Source: an uncultured Kordia sp.
GTDB lineage: Bacteria; Bacteroidota; Bacteroidia; Flavobacteriales; Flavobacteriaceae
NCBI RefSeq assembly: GCF_947496985.1
Contig: NZ_CANMEZ010000010.1
Location: 62,001-126,000, forward strand
DNA length: 64,000 bases
Reading direction: 5' to 3'
Of the stretch, positions 44,224-53,307 are shown in pieces. A program made the translations under genes and the position numbers. Within the stretch, counting starts at the first letter, position 1, and each line of letters opens with the position of its first letter. The notes under the pieces were generated by a model that saw nothing but the letters and a program-made list of their open reading frames with translations, ran no database searches and was not told the origin of the DNA.

Positions 44224-45393
44224 TTACTTCTTTCTTTTCCGTATCGCAATTAAACCAAATATTGGGCCTACTGCTAATATGATATAAATAATTGGCGCAT
44301 CGGTATAGGTTCTTAATTCATTTAATAATTGAATACTAAGTATGGTAATCGCAAATCCAATAGAATTTACAATCGTCAGTGCTGTCCCTTTTAAAGCTGC
44401 TGGCGCATTGTGAGCAACTAATGTTGAGAAAAGCGGAGAATCTGCAATAACAACCATTCCCCAAAAAAGGAGAAAAATAATAAAAAATACTTGTGACGAA
44501 ACAAAAAGCATAAATGGTAATAAAAGACAACATATACACGATAGAAACAAAGAAATAAAAGCAATTTTTTTAACGTTGAATCTTTGTGCTAAATAACCAC
44601 CTATAACGCAACCCAAACTACCAATTCCAATCACTATAAACGATAAAAAAGAAACATTGATTGCTGTTTCTGCATGTTTTTCTGTGTACATACTTAGTAT
44701 GATTGGAACAAATGCCCAAAAAGCGTACAATTCCCACATGTGTCCAAAATACCCAAAGGCAGCAGCTCGGAAACTTGGTTTTTTAAAAATGTTAGGAATT
44801 GAAGAGAGATTTATGTGTTGACTTTGTTTTCTATAAGGTCCATTAGGAACTAAACTAACCATTAATATACCGCCTAATGTTGCTATGGTAGATGTAATAA
44901 CTAAAACAAATTCCCAAGGTAAATTCCCTTTGATGTCTTTTAGTAAATGTGGAAGTGCAGTTCCAATAACTAAAGCACCAACTAAATATCCTAGCGATTT
45001 TCCAAGTCCTTTTTCAAAATAGTCTGCGGCAATTTTCATACCTACAGGATAAATGCCCGCAAGGAAGAAACCTGTTAAAAGTCGAAAAGCTAGAATGGAA
45101 GCATATGTATTTCCTTCCCAAATGATACAAATATTGAATGCAGCTCCTAAAAAAGCACACATCATAAAAACTTTAGATGATGAATACCGATCAGCTATGG
45201 ATAACAAAGCAAAAATTAATGTTCCAATAATAAAGCCAAGTTGAACACTAGAAGTTAGGTATCCCAAAGCGCTTTCTGCCAAATTGAAATTAGATTTCAA
45301 TTCTGACATAATTCCATTTCCTGCAAACCATAATGAAGTACATAAAAATTGTGAAATCACAATGATTGGAAGAATATGTTTAGGAACTTTCAT
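44224..45393 (-). CDS. MFS transporter
   Basis: A 389-residue permease with about 12 TM helices in two six-helix halves. It shows LWFAGNGIMSELKSNF before TM2 and the loop between TM2 and TM3, IADRYSSSKVFM, that fits the MFS D-R-x-x motif. RKRKK ends the sequence on the cytoplasmic side. Substrate cannot be told; MFS drug, sugar or organic-acid transport are all possible. Single gene. Confidence 0.85.
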   Translation of the reverse strand: MKVPKHILPIIVISQFLCTSLWFAGNGIMSELKSNFNLAESALGYLTSSVQLGFIIGTLIFALLSIADRYSSSKVFMMCAFLGAAFNICIIWEGNTYASILAFRLLTGFFLAGIYPVGMKIAADYFEKGLGKSLGYLVGALVIGTALPHLLKDIKGNLPWEFVLVITSTIATLGGILMVSLVPNGPYRKQSQHINLSSIPNIFKKPSFRAAAFGYFGHMWELYAFWAFVPIILSMYTEKHAETAINVSFLSFIVIGIGSLGCVIGGYLAQRFNVKKIAFISLFLSCICCLLLPFMLFVSSQVFFIIFLLFWGMVVIADSPLFSTLVAHNAPAALKGTALTIVNSIGFAITILSIQLLNELRTYTDAPIIYIILAVGPIFGLIAIRKRKK

Positions 45394-45591
45394 GAATTTG
45401 ATGTTGCTATAGTAGCTTTATGCTTCTAAGATTTTGTTATGTCTAAAACTACAATATTCTTATCCAATGTGAAAGTGAACTGAAGAGTTTTACTCGATAA
45501 TCGAGATTAAAAACATTCCAGAACTTATTTGTTTATATTAAAGAGGATTCTTGGATATCTCTCTTGAGGGAATAAATAGTTTTCATAAAAA

Positions 45592-45624
45592 AACTCCTTT
45601 ACTTCAGACAGAGATAAAGGAGTT
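45592..45624 (-). terminator. Terminator of the 45649 gene
   Basis: AACTCCTTTA and TAAAGGAGTT pair perfectly over 10 bp; an A-run precedes on the plus strand (a T-run for the minus transcript). Confidence 0.8.
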
Positions 45625-45648
45625 AAATACTGTAATATATAACACTAA

Positions 45649-45933
45649 TTATACTTCTTTTACAATGAAATTAAAGCTACTAGCTGTAGGTGTATAAACA
45701 CCATTTACATCTTGAAATACTTGCATTGTAAATCCTCCTGTATACGAATACAATATGTATGATAGCCCTGGGACTTGTAGTGTTGGCGACACTACAACTG
45801 CTGATTCTCCAGAAACTTTTCCATTGTAAGCAATAGTATATTTCTGTTGACCTTGATCATATTGGCAAGTAAATTTACTGTTGTCAGCATCAAGAACTCC
45901 ATTTGATGAGACAACTCCTCCAAAATTTGACAT
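45649..45933 (-). CDS. Hypothetical small protein
   Basis: A 94-residue Gly/Ser/Tyr-rich protein (MSNFGGVVSSNGVLD..., QKYTIAYNGKVSGE, PGLSYILYSYTGGFT, FNFIVKEV). No signal peptide; looks beta-rich. Not recognised; resemblance to carbohydrate-binding or tail-fibre tips is only impression. Divergent from the 46163 operon. Confidence 0.6.
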   Translation of the reverse strand: MSNFGGVVSSNGVLDADNSKFTCQYDQGQQKYTIAYNGKVSGESAVVVSPTLQVPGLSYILYSYTGGFTMQVFQDVNGVYTPTASSFNFIVKEV

Positions 45934-46162
45934 AATTTGATAGTTTTTAAATGATTAATAATAGTTAGTTGTATATCAATTTTGTTCTTAGCGCTAAGTT
46001 TTTAATTTGATATGATTCAAAAGTAGAAAGTTCTTAAAATGAATAAAAGATAGTAATTACGTAATTTTAAATACGTGTTTTAAGTAGCGCAAACACGTAT
46101 TAATACTTGTTGTTAATTATCTTATTTACAATAATTTAGTGTAAACTTTAAAACAATAGATT

Positions 46163-46936
46163 ATGGCTTTAAAAACAATTGGAGATTTTAGAGAAATTGA
46201 AATAGGGTTTGCTGCTGATATGACAAAAGCGTGGCAAGAAAAATACCTTTTGAAAGCATTTTTGTTTCATGAAAATGATATTACATGTTTAGAAAATGAA
46301 AGCAATGATGAGCAGAAAGTAATTGGAGTTCGTTTTTATATGGGAATTGAAAAAGGAAGTAATGGAGAAGAACCTGATATGATGGTTGTTGGTGTAGATG
46401 AACATCATCTTGATATTATTACTAGAACAGCAGAAACTGAAGAAGAAACTGTCAGTGGTATTTATAATTTTGCATTACCATGTCCAAGACTTTGTGATAA
46501 AGAAAGCGACTTGTTTTGGGGAATAGATAGTGGAACAACAAGTTATGAATCTGTTATTACAAAAACACCTTATGATGCTACGACAAGTGATTGTCAAATT
46601 GAAAAATATTCTATCACTAACGAAGTTGCTATAAAGCGAGTAACAGAATGGCAATGTGTTAAAAATAATGAGTTAAAATCTATTTATTTTGATATTAATG
46701 ATTTAAAAGCAATTTTCAATGAATTAGGAAATCCAGATGCAGTACGTATATACTTTGCTTTGGAAGATGAAGCACATCGTGTCATTTTGATAGGATGTAA
46801 AAAATCAGATACTGTTTCAGATTTGTATGAAGATTTTGATACAGAATATGTATATATTAATACAGCGGCTCCATGTACCGGAAATGGGGAATTATCATGT
46901 GATATTACAAGTGAATTATATCGTAATTGTGAATAA
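46163..46936 (+). CDS. Hypothetical protein, first gene of a two-component operon
   Basis: A 257-residue protein without signal or TM. It contains an internal pair of similar halves (IGDFREIEIGFA... with VIGVRFYMGIEKG, and TNEVAIKRVTEWQ... with DAVRIYFALEDEAH), each near a Cys (CPRLCD, APCTGNG). Unidentified. It is 12 bp upstream of a membrane protein that itself overlaps the histidine kinase, so it probably belongs to one transcript of four genes; a ligand- or target-protein role can only be guessed. Confidence 0.65.
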   Translation: MALKTIGDFREIEIGFAADMTKAWQEKYLLKAFLFHENDITCLENESNDEQKVIGVRFYMGIEKGSNGEEPDMMVVGVDEHHLDIITRTAETEEETVSGIYNFALPCPRLCDKESDLFWGIDSGTTSYESVITKTPYDATTSDCQIEKYSITNEVAIKRVTEWQCVKNNELKSIYFDINDLKAIFNELGNPDAVRIYFALEDEAHRVILIGCKKSDTVSDLYEDFDTEYVYINTAAPCTGNGELSCDITSELYRNCE

Positions 46937-46948
46937 CACTAAACTTAT

Positions 46949-47611
46949 ATGTTTACAGCATCTTTTTTACGAACTGTTAGTGAAATAGCTCAATTATCTA
47001 TTTTAGTTCCATTACTCATGATACTAATTCGTTTCAAGCGTTTTGGTAAACCTTTTATCACTTTAAGTGTATTGTTAGTTATGGCTTCTATTATTTCATT
47101 TATGGCGTATATACATTACGCTAAAGAAGAAAATAATATGTATTTATTACATATATATACGATTCTTGAATATATAGGTTGGACATTTTTTTATTATCAA
47201 CTATTTGAAAGTAAAATCATAAAAAAAGTACTTGTAGTTCTTATTATATTATTTGTATTGTTTTCAATAGCAAATACGATTTTTTGGCAACCATTAGAAA
47301 TAAATAATTCACATAGCAGATCGTTAGAAGGCTTTTTATTAGTCTGTTTTGCTGTTACTTGGTTATATAAAGTATTTGTAGACAGTGCGATAAAAAATAT
47401 AGAAAAACATCCTGTTTTTTGGATCAATACTGCAGTTTTAATCTACTTTTCAGGAAACTTTGTATTATTTACGGCACAAGATTTATTACTTGAAATTACA
47501 TTGAAAGAATTCATTGTAGCTTGGACATTACATGGATTCTTTTTAATACTTCATTATTTATTAATTTCCTTAGGTATATGGTTGAAAAAGCACAGGACAG
47601 CGCATCATTAG
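46949..47611 (+). CDS. Hypothetical integral membrane protein
   Basis: A 220-residue protein with about six to seven hydrophobic helices (LSILVPLLMILIRFKRFG, FITLSVLLVMASIISFMAY, VLVVLIILFVLFSIANTIFW...). No known motif recognised. It overlaps the next gene by 34 bp, so translation is coupled to the kinase, suggesting it is the sensor or membrane partner. Confidence 0.65.
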   Translation: MFTASFLRTVSEIAQLSILVPLLMILIRFKRFGKPFITLSVLLVMASIISFMAYIHYAKEENNMYLLHIYTILEYIGWTFFYYQLFESKIIKKVLVVLIILFVLFSIANTIFWQPLEINNSHSRSLEGFLLVCFAVTWLYKVFVDSAIKNIEKHPVFWINTAVLIYFSGNFVLFTAQDLLLEITLKEFIVAWTLHGFFLILHYLLISLGIWLKKHRTAHH

Positions 47612-48348
47612 TGCTATACATGGGAATGTTAGGAATGTTTTTCCTTGCCGTTGCTATTGTTGGTTTTGTATTAATCTATAAAAAACGATTGCTACAACAG
47701 CAAATAGCACATCAACAACAATTATTAAACAGTACGATAGAAATTCAGGATGAAGAACGAAAACGCTTTGCGGCTGATTTACATGATGAAATTGGAGGTG
47801 GAATTTCTACAATATTATTAAGTACTGCCAAATTAAAAAAAGAAGCTGCTAAAAACGAAAAAATTATAACACAATCTGAAACAATTCGGAAACAATTAGA
47901 TGATGTATTGCAAAAAGTACGTGAGATTTCATACAATATTATGCCGCCAACATTGGAAGATTTTGGCTTGAACGAAGCGTTAAGCGATTTATGTTACACT
48001 ATAAATGAAACAGGTTCACTCACTGTTCAATATGAATGGAGTGGAAGTGAAAAACGATTAAAATTTTCAACAGAACTTGCTATTTACCGAATTACAAAAG
48101 AATTAATAACGAATACCGTAAAACATGCAAATGCACAAGTAGTCACAATACAAATTACAAATACTACAAAATATTTCAAACTCATAGTGAATGATGATGG
48201 AAACGGATTTGACCAAAAAACGATTAAAAAAGGCGCAGGATTACGAAATATACATGATAGAGCGTTGATTTTAGGAGCAAATCTTACAATTTTATCTAGT
48301 ATAGGGAAAGGAACAATAACAACATTAAATTTAAATAAGTACATATGA
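47578..48348 (+). CDS. Sensor histidine kinase (HisKA_3 / NarL-type)
   Basis: A 256-residue kinase: a short TM anchor (about residues 10-35), a coiled linker, the HisKA_3 dimerisation helix with phospho-acceptor His69 (RFAADLHDEIGGGISTILLS), and a HATPase domain (ELITNTVKHANA, DDGNGF, GAGLRNIHDRALIL). ATG 47578 is used; an in-frame TTG at 47521 would deepen the overlap with the previous gene. Pairs with the LuxR-type regulator 4 bp downstream (ATGA overlap). Confidence 0.9.
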   Translation: MVEKAQDSASLVLYMGMLGMFFLAVAIVGFVLIYKKRLLQQQIAHQQQLLNSTIEIQDEERKRFAADLHDEIGGGISTILLSTAKLKKEAAKNEKIITQSETIRKQLDDVLQKVREISYNIMPPTLEDFGLNEALSDLCYTINETGSLTVQYEWSGSEKRLKFSTELAIYRITKELITNTVKHANAQVVTIQITNTTKYFKLIVNDDGNGFDQKTIKKGAGLRNIHDRALILGANLTILSSIGKGTITTLNLNKYI

Positions 48349-48995
48349 TACGAATTGGATTGGTAGACGATCATTTATTATTTAGAGAAGGTTTAAAAGC
48401 AATGTTTCATGATGAAAAAAATATGGAAATCATCTTGGAAGCTTCTAATGGGCACGATTTTTTAGAAGTATTGCGAAATTCTGTTATAAAACCTGAAGTA
48501 ATTCTATTAGATATTCGAATGCCAATTATGGATGGATACGAAACAGCAAAAATATTGCTAGAGAAATATCCAGATATGAAAATAATTGTCCTAACCATGC
48601 ATGAAGAAGAGCGCCATATTATAAAAATGATTGAATTGGGCGTAAATGGATATTTAATGAAAAATGCTAGCCCTGAAGAAGTAATTGATAGTATTCGTTG
48701 TGTAATGGAATACGATTATTATTTCAACAATAAAATAACAAACATCATGCGAAAAGTAATGATGTATCAAGGAAAACGAAATGGAGATCATCCAATAGTA
48801 CAACTTTCAGAACGCGAAATAGAAGTACTCGAATTAATATGTAAAGAATTTACAGCCAAAGAAATAGGAGAGAAGCTCTTTATAAGTTTTAGAACTGTAG
48901 AAGGACATCGAAAAAAACTACTTGCTAAACTGAATGTACGAAATACAGCAGGTTTGGTTGTATTAGCAATTAAAAATGAAATAGTAAAGATCTGA
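48345..48995 (+). CDS. NarL/LuxR-type response regulator
   Basis: A 216-residue regulator: receiver domain 1-125 with phospho-acceptor Asp56 (VILLDIRMPI), Thr/Lys positions (IIVLTMHE, GYLMKNASP), and a C-terminal LuxR HTH (LSEREIEVLELICKEFTAKEIGEKLFISFRTVEGHRKKLLAKL). Overlaps the kinase gene by ATGA. Targets unknown. Confidence 0.93.
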   Translation: MIRIGLVDDHLLFREGLKAMFHDEKNMEIILEASNGHDFLEVLRNSVIKPEVILLDIRMPIMDGYETAKILLEKYPDMKIIVLTMHEEERHIIKMIELGVNGYLMKNASPEEVIDSIRCVMEYDYYFNNKITNIMRKVMMYQGKRNGDHPIVQLSEREIEVLELICKEFTAKEIGEKLFISFRTVEGHRKKLLAKLNVRNTAGLVVLAIKNEIVKI

Positions 48996-49164
48996 TTTCG
49001 ACTAGCTCAGTCACCAGACTTCGAAAAGCTCATTTACCAGATTTGGATAAATCTCAGTCGCAAGGTTTCTAATATTGACGAATAAAGAAAAATAAATCAA
49101 CAGCAAAAACTGCGAAATGCTTTCTATAATCTAAAATATGTTACATTCAAATATAGTTCAGGTG

Positions 49165-50229
49165 CTATTTCTCTACAATTTTTACTTCAAAAAGTTTATC
49201 CCAATATTTTCCAGTTACGAAATATGTATTTGTCTTTGAGTTATAAGCAATTCCATTAAAATAGTCAATAGCTGGATGATTGGTTACTTTCTCTTTCAGT
49301 CCTCTAAAATCAATAATTCCTTCCAAAGCTCCATTTTTAGGGTTAATAATCATCATGCTTTGTTTTTGGTAACTATTGGCAAAGATTTTCCCATCTATAT
49401 ATTCCAATTCATTTGCTTTTACATACGTGCGTTTATTATCGCAGACTTGAATTGCGTATTGTTCTTGTAAATTTTCAGGATTTAAAATCCAAATTTTTTC
49501 GGTTCCGTCACTTTTATATAGCTTTTCACCATCATTACACAATCCCCAACCTTCTTTACTCTCTTGATATAAAAAGGTATCTAAACGTTTTAAGGTGTTT
49601 GGATCAAATACAAAACCAGCTTTTGCTTGCCAAGTAAGCATGTATAATTTATCATTCAAAACAGTAATTCCTTCACCAAAATACACACGATCTAAATCAA
49701 TTTTTTGATATATTTTTCCTGTTTTGTAATCTACTTTGCGTAAAGAAGATTCGCCACGTTGTCCTGTACTTTCAAATAATGTATCTCTATAAAATTCTAG
49801 CCCTTGTGTATATGCTTTTTGGTCATGCGGAAATGTATTTACAATAGTATAGGTATAAATTTTAGGAGATTTGTTTGATAAAAGCATCAACTTTTTAGAA
49901 ACAGTTGCTGTTTTTCCATCTGCATAAGTAATCGAAGCTTTCAGAATTTGATTCCCTAATAAGAAGTTTTCAGGGATAGTGGTATCCAAAATCAATGGAT
50001 TTGAACTAGAATTTTTCAATTCTTGATCATTTATAGTATATCGAATTGCGCTTACAGTTTGATTATTTTTATTAATTACGGTAGCCTTTAAACCTGATTT
50101 TACAGGGAATTTTGTCGATTTTCCATCAAATTTTAAAGAAAATTGTGGTGCGTTAGAATTTTTTTCTTCACTACATGCAAAAAATGTTAAACTTAAAAAT
50201 ATGATTATGAATACATTATATAATTTCAT
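49165..50229 (-). CDS. Glutaminyl-peptide cyclotransferase lipoprotein
   Basis: A 354-residue lipoprotein (lipobox FFACSE, Cys19) with a linker of about 90 residues and a beta-propeller domain. Landmarks: NTFPHDQKAYTQGLEFYRDTLFESTGQRGESSLRKVD, WGLCNDGEKLYKSDGTEKIWILNP, ELEYIDGKIFAN, and DYFNGIAYN near the end. Family members form pyroglutamate from N-terminal glutamine of exported peptides. Single gene ahead of the SRP RNA. Confidence 0.88.
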   Translation of the reverse strand: MKLYNVFIIIFLSLTFFACSEEKNSNAPQFSLKFDGKSTKFPVKSGLKATVINKNNQTVSAIRYTINDQELKNSSSNPLILDTTIPENFLLGNQILKASITYADGKTATVSKKLMLLSNKSPKIYTYTIVNTFPHDQKAYTQGLEFYRDTLFESTGQRGESSLRKVDYKTGKIYQKIDLDRVYFGEGITVLNDKLYMLTWQAKAGFVFDPNTLKRLDTFLYQESKEGWGLCNDGEKLYKSDGTEKIWILNPENLQEQYAIQVCDNKRTYVKANELEYIDGKIFANSYQKQSMMIINPKNGALEGIIDFRGLKEKVTNHPAIDYFNGIAYNSKTNTYFVTGKYWDKLFEVKIVEK

Positions 50230-50282
50230 TGGAATACTTTATTTCTGGCAAGGTAATTCATAAAAATCAGTTTAAAAAATGG

Positions 50283-50312
50283 TTGCTTAAATGTAAAAAC
50301 ATTTTATCTTTG
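50283..50312 (+). promoter_or_regulatory. Promoter of the SRP RNA gene
   Basis: TTG at 50283-50285, a 19-nt spacer, TATCTTTG at 50305-50312: a full match to the Bacteroidota consensus, with the RNA beginning 5 nt later. Confidence 0.8.
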
Positions 50313-50316
50313 CAGC

Positions 50317-50409
50317 GGCAAGTCCTACACAACCAGCTCCTGTTGAATCCTCCAGGGCGGGAACGCAGCAAAGGTAAATGGTTGAGCGGTGTGATGTAGG
50401 TAGCTTGCC
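50317..50409 (+). ncRNA. ffs: Signal recognition particle RNA (4.5S, small type)
   Basis: About 93 nt with closing stem GGCAAG/CTTGCC. The conserved apical hairpin carries TCCTCCAGGGCGGGAACG (Ffh-binding symmetric and asymmetric loops) and GCAGCAAAGGTAAATGG. The RNA pairs along its length, ends in a seven-T run, and has a consensus promoter directly upstream. It binds Ffh for co-translational protein export. Confidence 0.93.
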
Positions 50410-50490
50410 TTTTTTTATTCCCTAAAGTCAAGGTTCCAATTCTCCTTTTTTTTAATCATATTTGTAAAAAATTAACCTAAACACAATAGC

Positions 50491-51297
50491 ATGTCAAAAG
50501 TGGTCTTGATTACTGGTGGTTCATCAGGAATTGGAAAATCTATCGGAGTTTTACTAGCGTCAAAAGGATATATCGTTTACGGAACAAGTAGAAACCCAGA
50601 TAAATTCACAAACTTTAATGAGTTTAACTTGCTAGCTTTGGATGTGAGAAATACAGAAACCATTCAAAAAGCAGTAAGTACTATTATTGAAAAAGAAGGA
50701 CGACTTGACATATTGATTAATAATGCTGGTGTTGGAATTACAGGACCAATAGAAGAAACGCCAGATGATGAAATACACAAAGCGTTTCAAACTAATTTAT
50801 ACGGACCTATTGCTGTTATGAAAGCGGTTTTACCACAAATGCGATCACAAAAAAGTGGTTTAATCATCAATGTAACTTCAATTGCAGGTTATATGGGATT
50901 GCCATATAGGGGAATTTATTCAGCTTCCAAAGGTGCTTTAGAAATAGTAACAGAAGCCATGCGAATGGAAACTAAAATGTTTGGTGTTGAAATTACAAAT
51001 GTAGCACCAGGTGATTTTGCAACAAATATTGCTGCCGGACGTTATCATACGCCAGTTTATGACAATTCTCCATATAAAGAAGTATACAAAAATATGCTTA
51101 CTGAAATGGACGCGCACGTAGATGAAGGTTCAGATCCTAGCATAATGGCGGATTCTGTTTTAAAAATTATAGAAACCAAAAAACCGAAAATTCACTATAA
51201 AGTAGGTGCGTTTATGCAAAAATTCTCCATCGTGTTAAAACGAATCTTACCAGACAAAATGTACGAGAAATTATTAATGAATCATTATAAATTGTAA
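50491..51297 (+). CDS. SDR family oxidoreductase
   Basis: A 268-residue short-chain dehydrogenase: TGGSSGIGKSIG near the N-terminus, basic YGTSRNPDKF favouring NADPH, NNAGVGI, and active-site YSASKGALE with Ser in NVTSIAG. The substrate cannot be inferred. Single gene between the SRP RNA and the transglutaminase-type pair. Confidence 0.9.
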   Translation: MSKVVLITGGSSGIGKSIGVLLASKGYIVYGTSRNPDKFTNFNEFNLLALDVRNTETIQKAVSTIIEKEGRLDILINNAGVGITGPIEETPDDEIHKAFQTNLYGPIAVMKAVLPQMRSQKSGLIINVTSIAGYMGLPYRGIYSASKGALEIVTEAMRMETKMFGVEITNVAPGDFATNIAAGRYHTPVYDNSPYKEVYKNMLTEMDAHVDEGSDPSIMADSVLKIIETKKPKIHYKVGAFMQKFSIVLKRILPDKMYEKLLMNHYKL

Positions 51298-51477
51298 GAA
51301 CACATAATAAATGGTATGCAGTTGTGATTGCAAATAGATAAAATAAAAATAGTGAGCTTTAAAGGTGTATAACTCAAATTAAAAATTGTAATTTTATTCC
51401 TATCTATTTTAATAATCCCAATAACAAGTATCTTTAAGAGTTTTAAAAATCATCTTGAAAAGTGCTTATACTCTTAT

Positions 51478-53307
51478 ATGAAGCGTATCACTCATCCACT
51501 TATTTTACTATTTTTTGTTTTATTCAATTTTGTAGGATTTGCACAAGGTCTTGATATAAAATCGCAGATGGAGCGAATTATAATTCAGGAAGATTCTTCT
51601 TTTGTAAACGAAATCACCATTATTTTTGAAAAAAGTGATGCATCAAGAGTGTATCCAATTTTTTATGATACAGAATTAGAAAGAGTATTTGATATTAAAC
51701 TTTTTGCTAAAAAAAGAAAACGTTATAAAGAACTTCCTTTTGTAACAACTTACAATGAAGATGTTGAATTAGAAGATATTACGAGTAAGAAGATTAATTC
51801 TGTTAAAATTCCAGCAGCTAAAGAAATACAATTAACATACTCTATATCTTGTAAAGAATTAATGTATTTTACAAGTCTTCATTTCTTTTCGTATTACCAA
51901 ATAGATACATTAAGCTATCAAGTAAACGTCCCTAAAAGTTTTAAATTAATACATAATACAATCTATAAAGATTCACTAGATTTTTATGCTATTGATTCTA
52001 CAAAAACTGATATTGGTGCTGTATGGAATATAAAAGTTGTTCCCAAAAAAGTTAAGCCAGATCCATTACAGTATTTTAAAATATATAAAAACATGAAAGT
52101 TCCATTAATGCGAACTCTTGTGATGCCAAATTCATATGAAAAAGGACCAAAGGAATATATGAACGATTGGTATTTAATGAATGTAAACCGCAAAAAAGGT
52201 TTGGACGATTCTGTAAAACAAAAAATAGACGAACTCACAGCTAATGTAACTGATCCAATGGAAATTGTACATATTTTATATAACTATGTACGGAACAATT
52301 TTAAATATGTTGCAATAGAAATTGGTATGGGCGCTTTTATTCCTTCTCATGTGAATGAAGTCTATTTAAACAAACAAGGCGATTGTAAAGATTTATCTAA
52401 CTTTTTATCAGAAGCATTGCAATACAAAGGTATAAAGAGTGATATCGCTTTGGCAGCTACGTTTAACCATATTAGTGACTGTGATTTTCCTAGCTTAAGT
52501 TCGGCAAACCATGTAATTGGTATAGCATATATAAATGGCAAAACTATTCTGTTAGATCCGACAGATCCTATTCATTATGAAGGAACGCCCGTTCAAAGTC
52601 TACAAGATCGTACCATATTAATTGTAAATTCTGAAGGCGGTTTATTCTATGAAATAAAGCCATTTAGTGCTGAACAAAACGAAATATTATATCAATTAAA
52701 TCTAACATTGGACGCTAATAAAATGCTTATTGATGGAGCTTTTGCTATTGATTATAAAGGAATATCAAACAATTATTTAAGACGTTATTTAAAAAATGAA
52801 GGCGAAAAAGAATTTAAGAATTTCGGTAAAACATTCTATGAAGAAATTTTTGGAAATCAGTCAATAACAAACTTAAAAGTAACAAACGAATCAAAAAAGC
52901 TACATATTGATGGTAATGTTACAATTAATGGAAAAACATTTAATGACGGTTTAAACAAATATCTATTCATTGACTTTTTGCCTAGACTCATAGAAACAGA
53001 GACTAGAGAAACACTCATAGAAGATACATATTTACGGAGTCCTTTTTACAAAAAAATACGAGCAAGTATAAAAATAGACGAACCTATTGAAATGTTTGAA
53101 CCTATTCAGCATACATATTCAGGTGAAGGAATATCGCTAAATATCACCATAAAAGCAGTATCAAACTTGGAAATAGTATGTAACTATGATTTTATTTTTG
53201 ATCATATATTCATCAACAAGGAAAATATTGACAAAACAAATGAAATTCTAAAATCATTTAAAAAAATAATTAATGAACCTATTGTTCTCAAGAAGCAAAA
53301 AAGTTAG
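51478..53307 (+). CDS. DUF3857-type protein with transglutaminase-like domain
   Basis: A 609-residue secreted protein, signal peptide FNFVGFAQ. An N-terminal beta-rich DUF3857-type region (up to about 250) is followed by a transglutaminase/papain-like core with nucleophile Cys in NKQGDCKDLSNFLSEAL, His in LSSANHVIGIAY and Asp in ILLDPTDP. A C-terminal beta domain follows. It could form or cleave amide links at the cell surface; the actual reaction is unknown. Overlaps the next gene by 35 bp, so they are probably co-translated. Confidence 0.8.
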   Translation: MKRITHPLILLFFVLFNFVGFAQGLDIKSQMERIIIQEDSSFVNEITIIFEKSDASRVYPIFYDTELERVFDIKLFAKKRKRYKELPFVTTYNEDVELEDITSKKINSVKIPAAKEIQLTYSISCKELMYFTSLHFFSYYQIDTLSYQVNVPKSFKLIHNTIYKDSLDFYAIDSTKTDIGAVWNIKVVPKKVKPDPLQYFKIYKNMKVPLMRTLVMPNSYEKGPKEYMNDWYLMNVNRKKGLDDSVKQKIDELTANVTDPMEIVHILYNYVRNNFKYVAIEIGMGAFIPSHVNEVYLNKQGDCKDLSNFLSEALQYKGIKSDIALAATFNHISDCDFPSLSSANHVIGIAYINGKTILLDPTDPIHYEGTPVQSLQDRTILIVNSEGGLFYEIKPFSAEQNEILYQLNLTLDANKMLIDGAFAIDYKGISNNYLRRYLKNEGEKEFKNFGKTFYEEIFGNQSITNLKVTNESKKLHIDGNVTINGKTFNDGLNKYLFIDFLPRLIETETRETLIEDTYLRSPFYKKIRASIKIDEPIEMFEPIQHTYSGEGISLNITIKAVSNLEIVCNYDFIFDHIFINKENIDKTNEILKSFKKIINEPIVLKKQKS

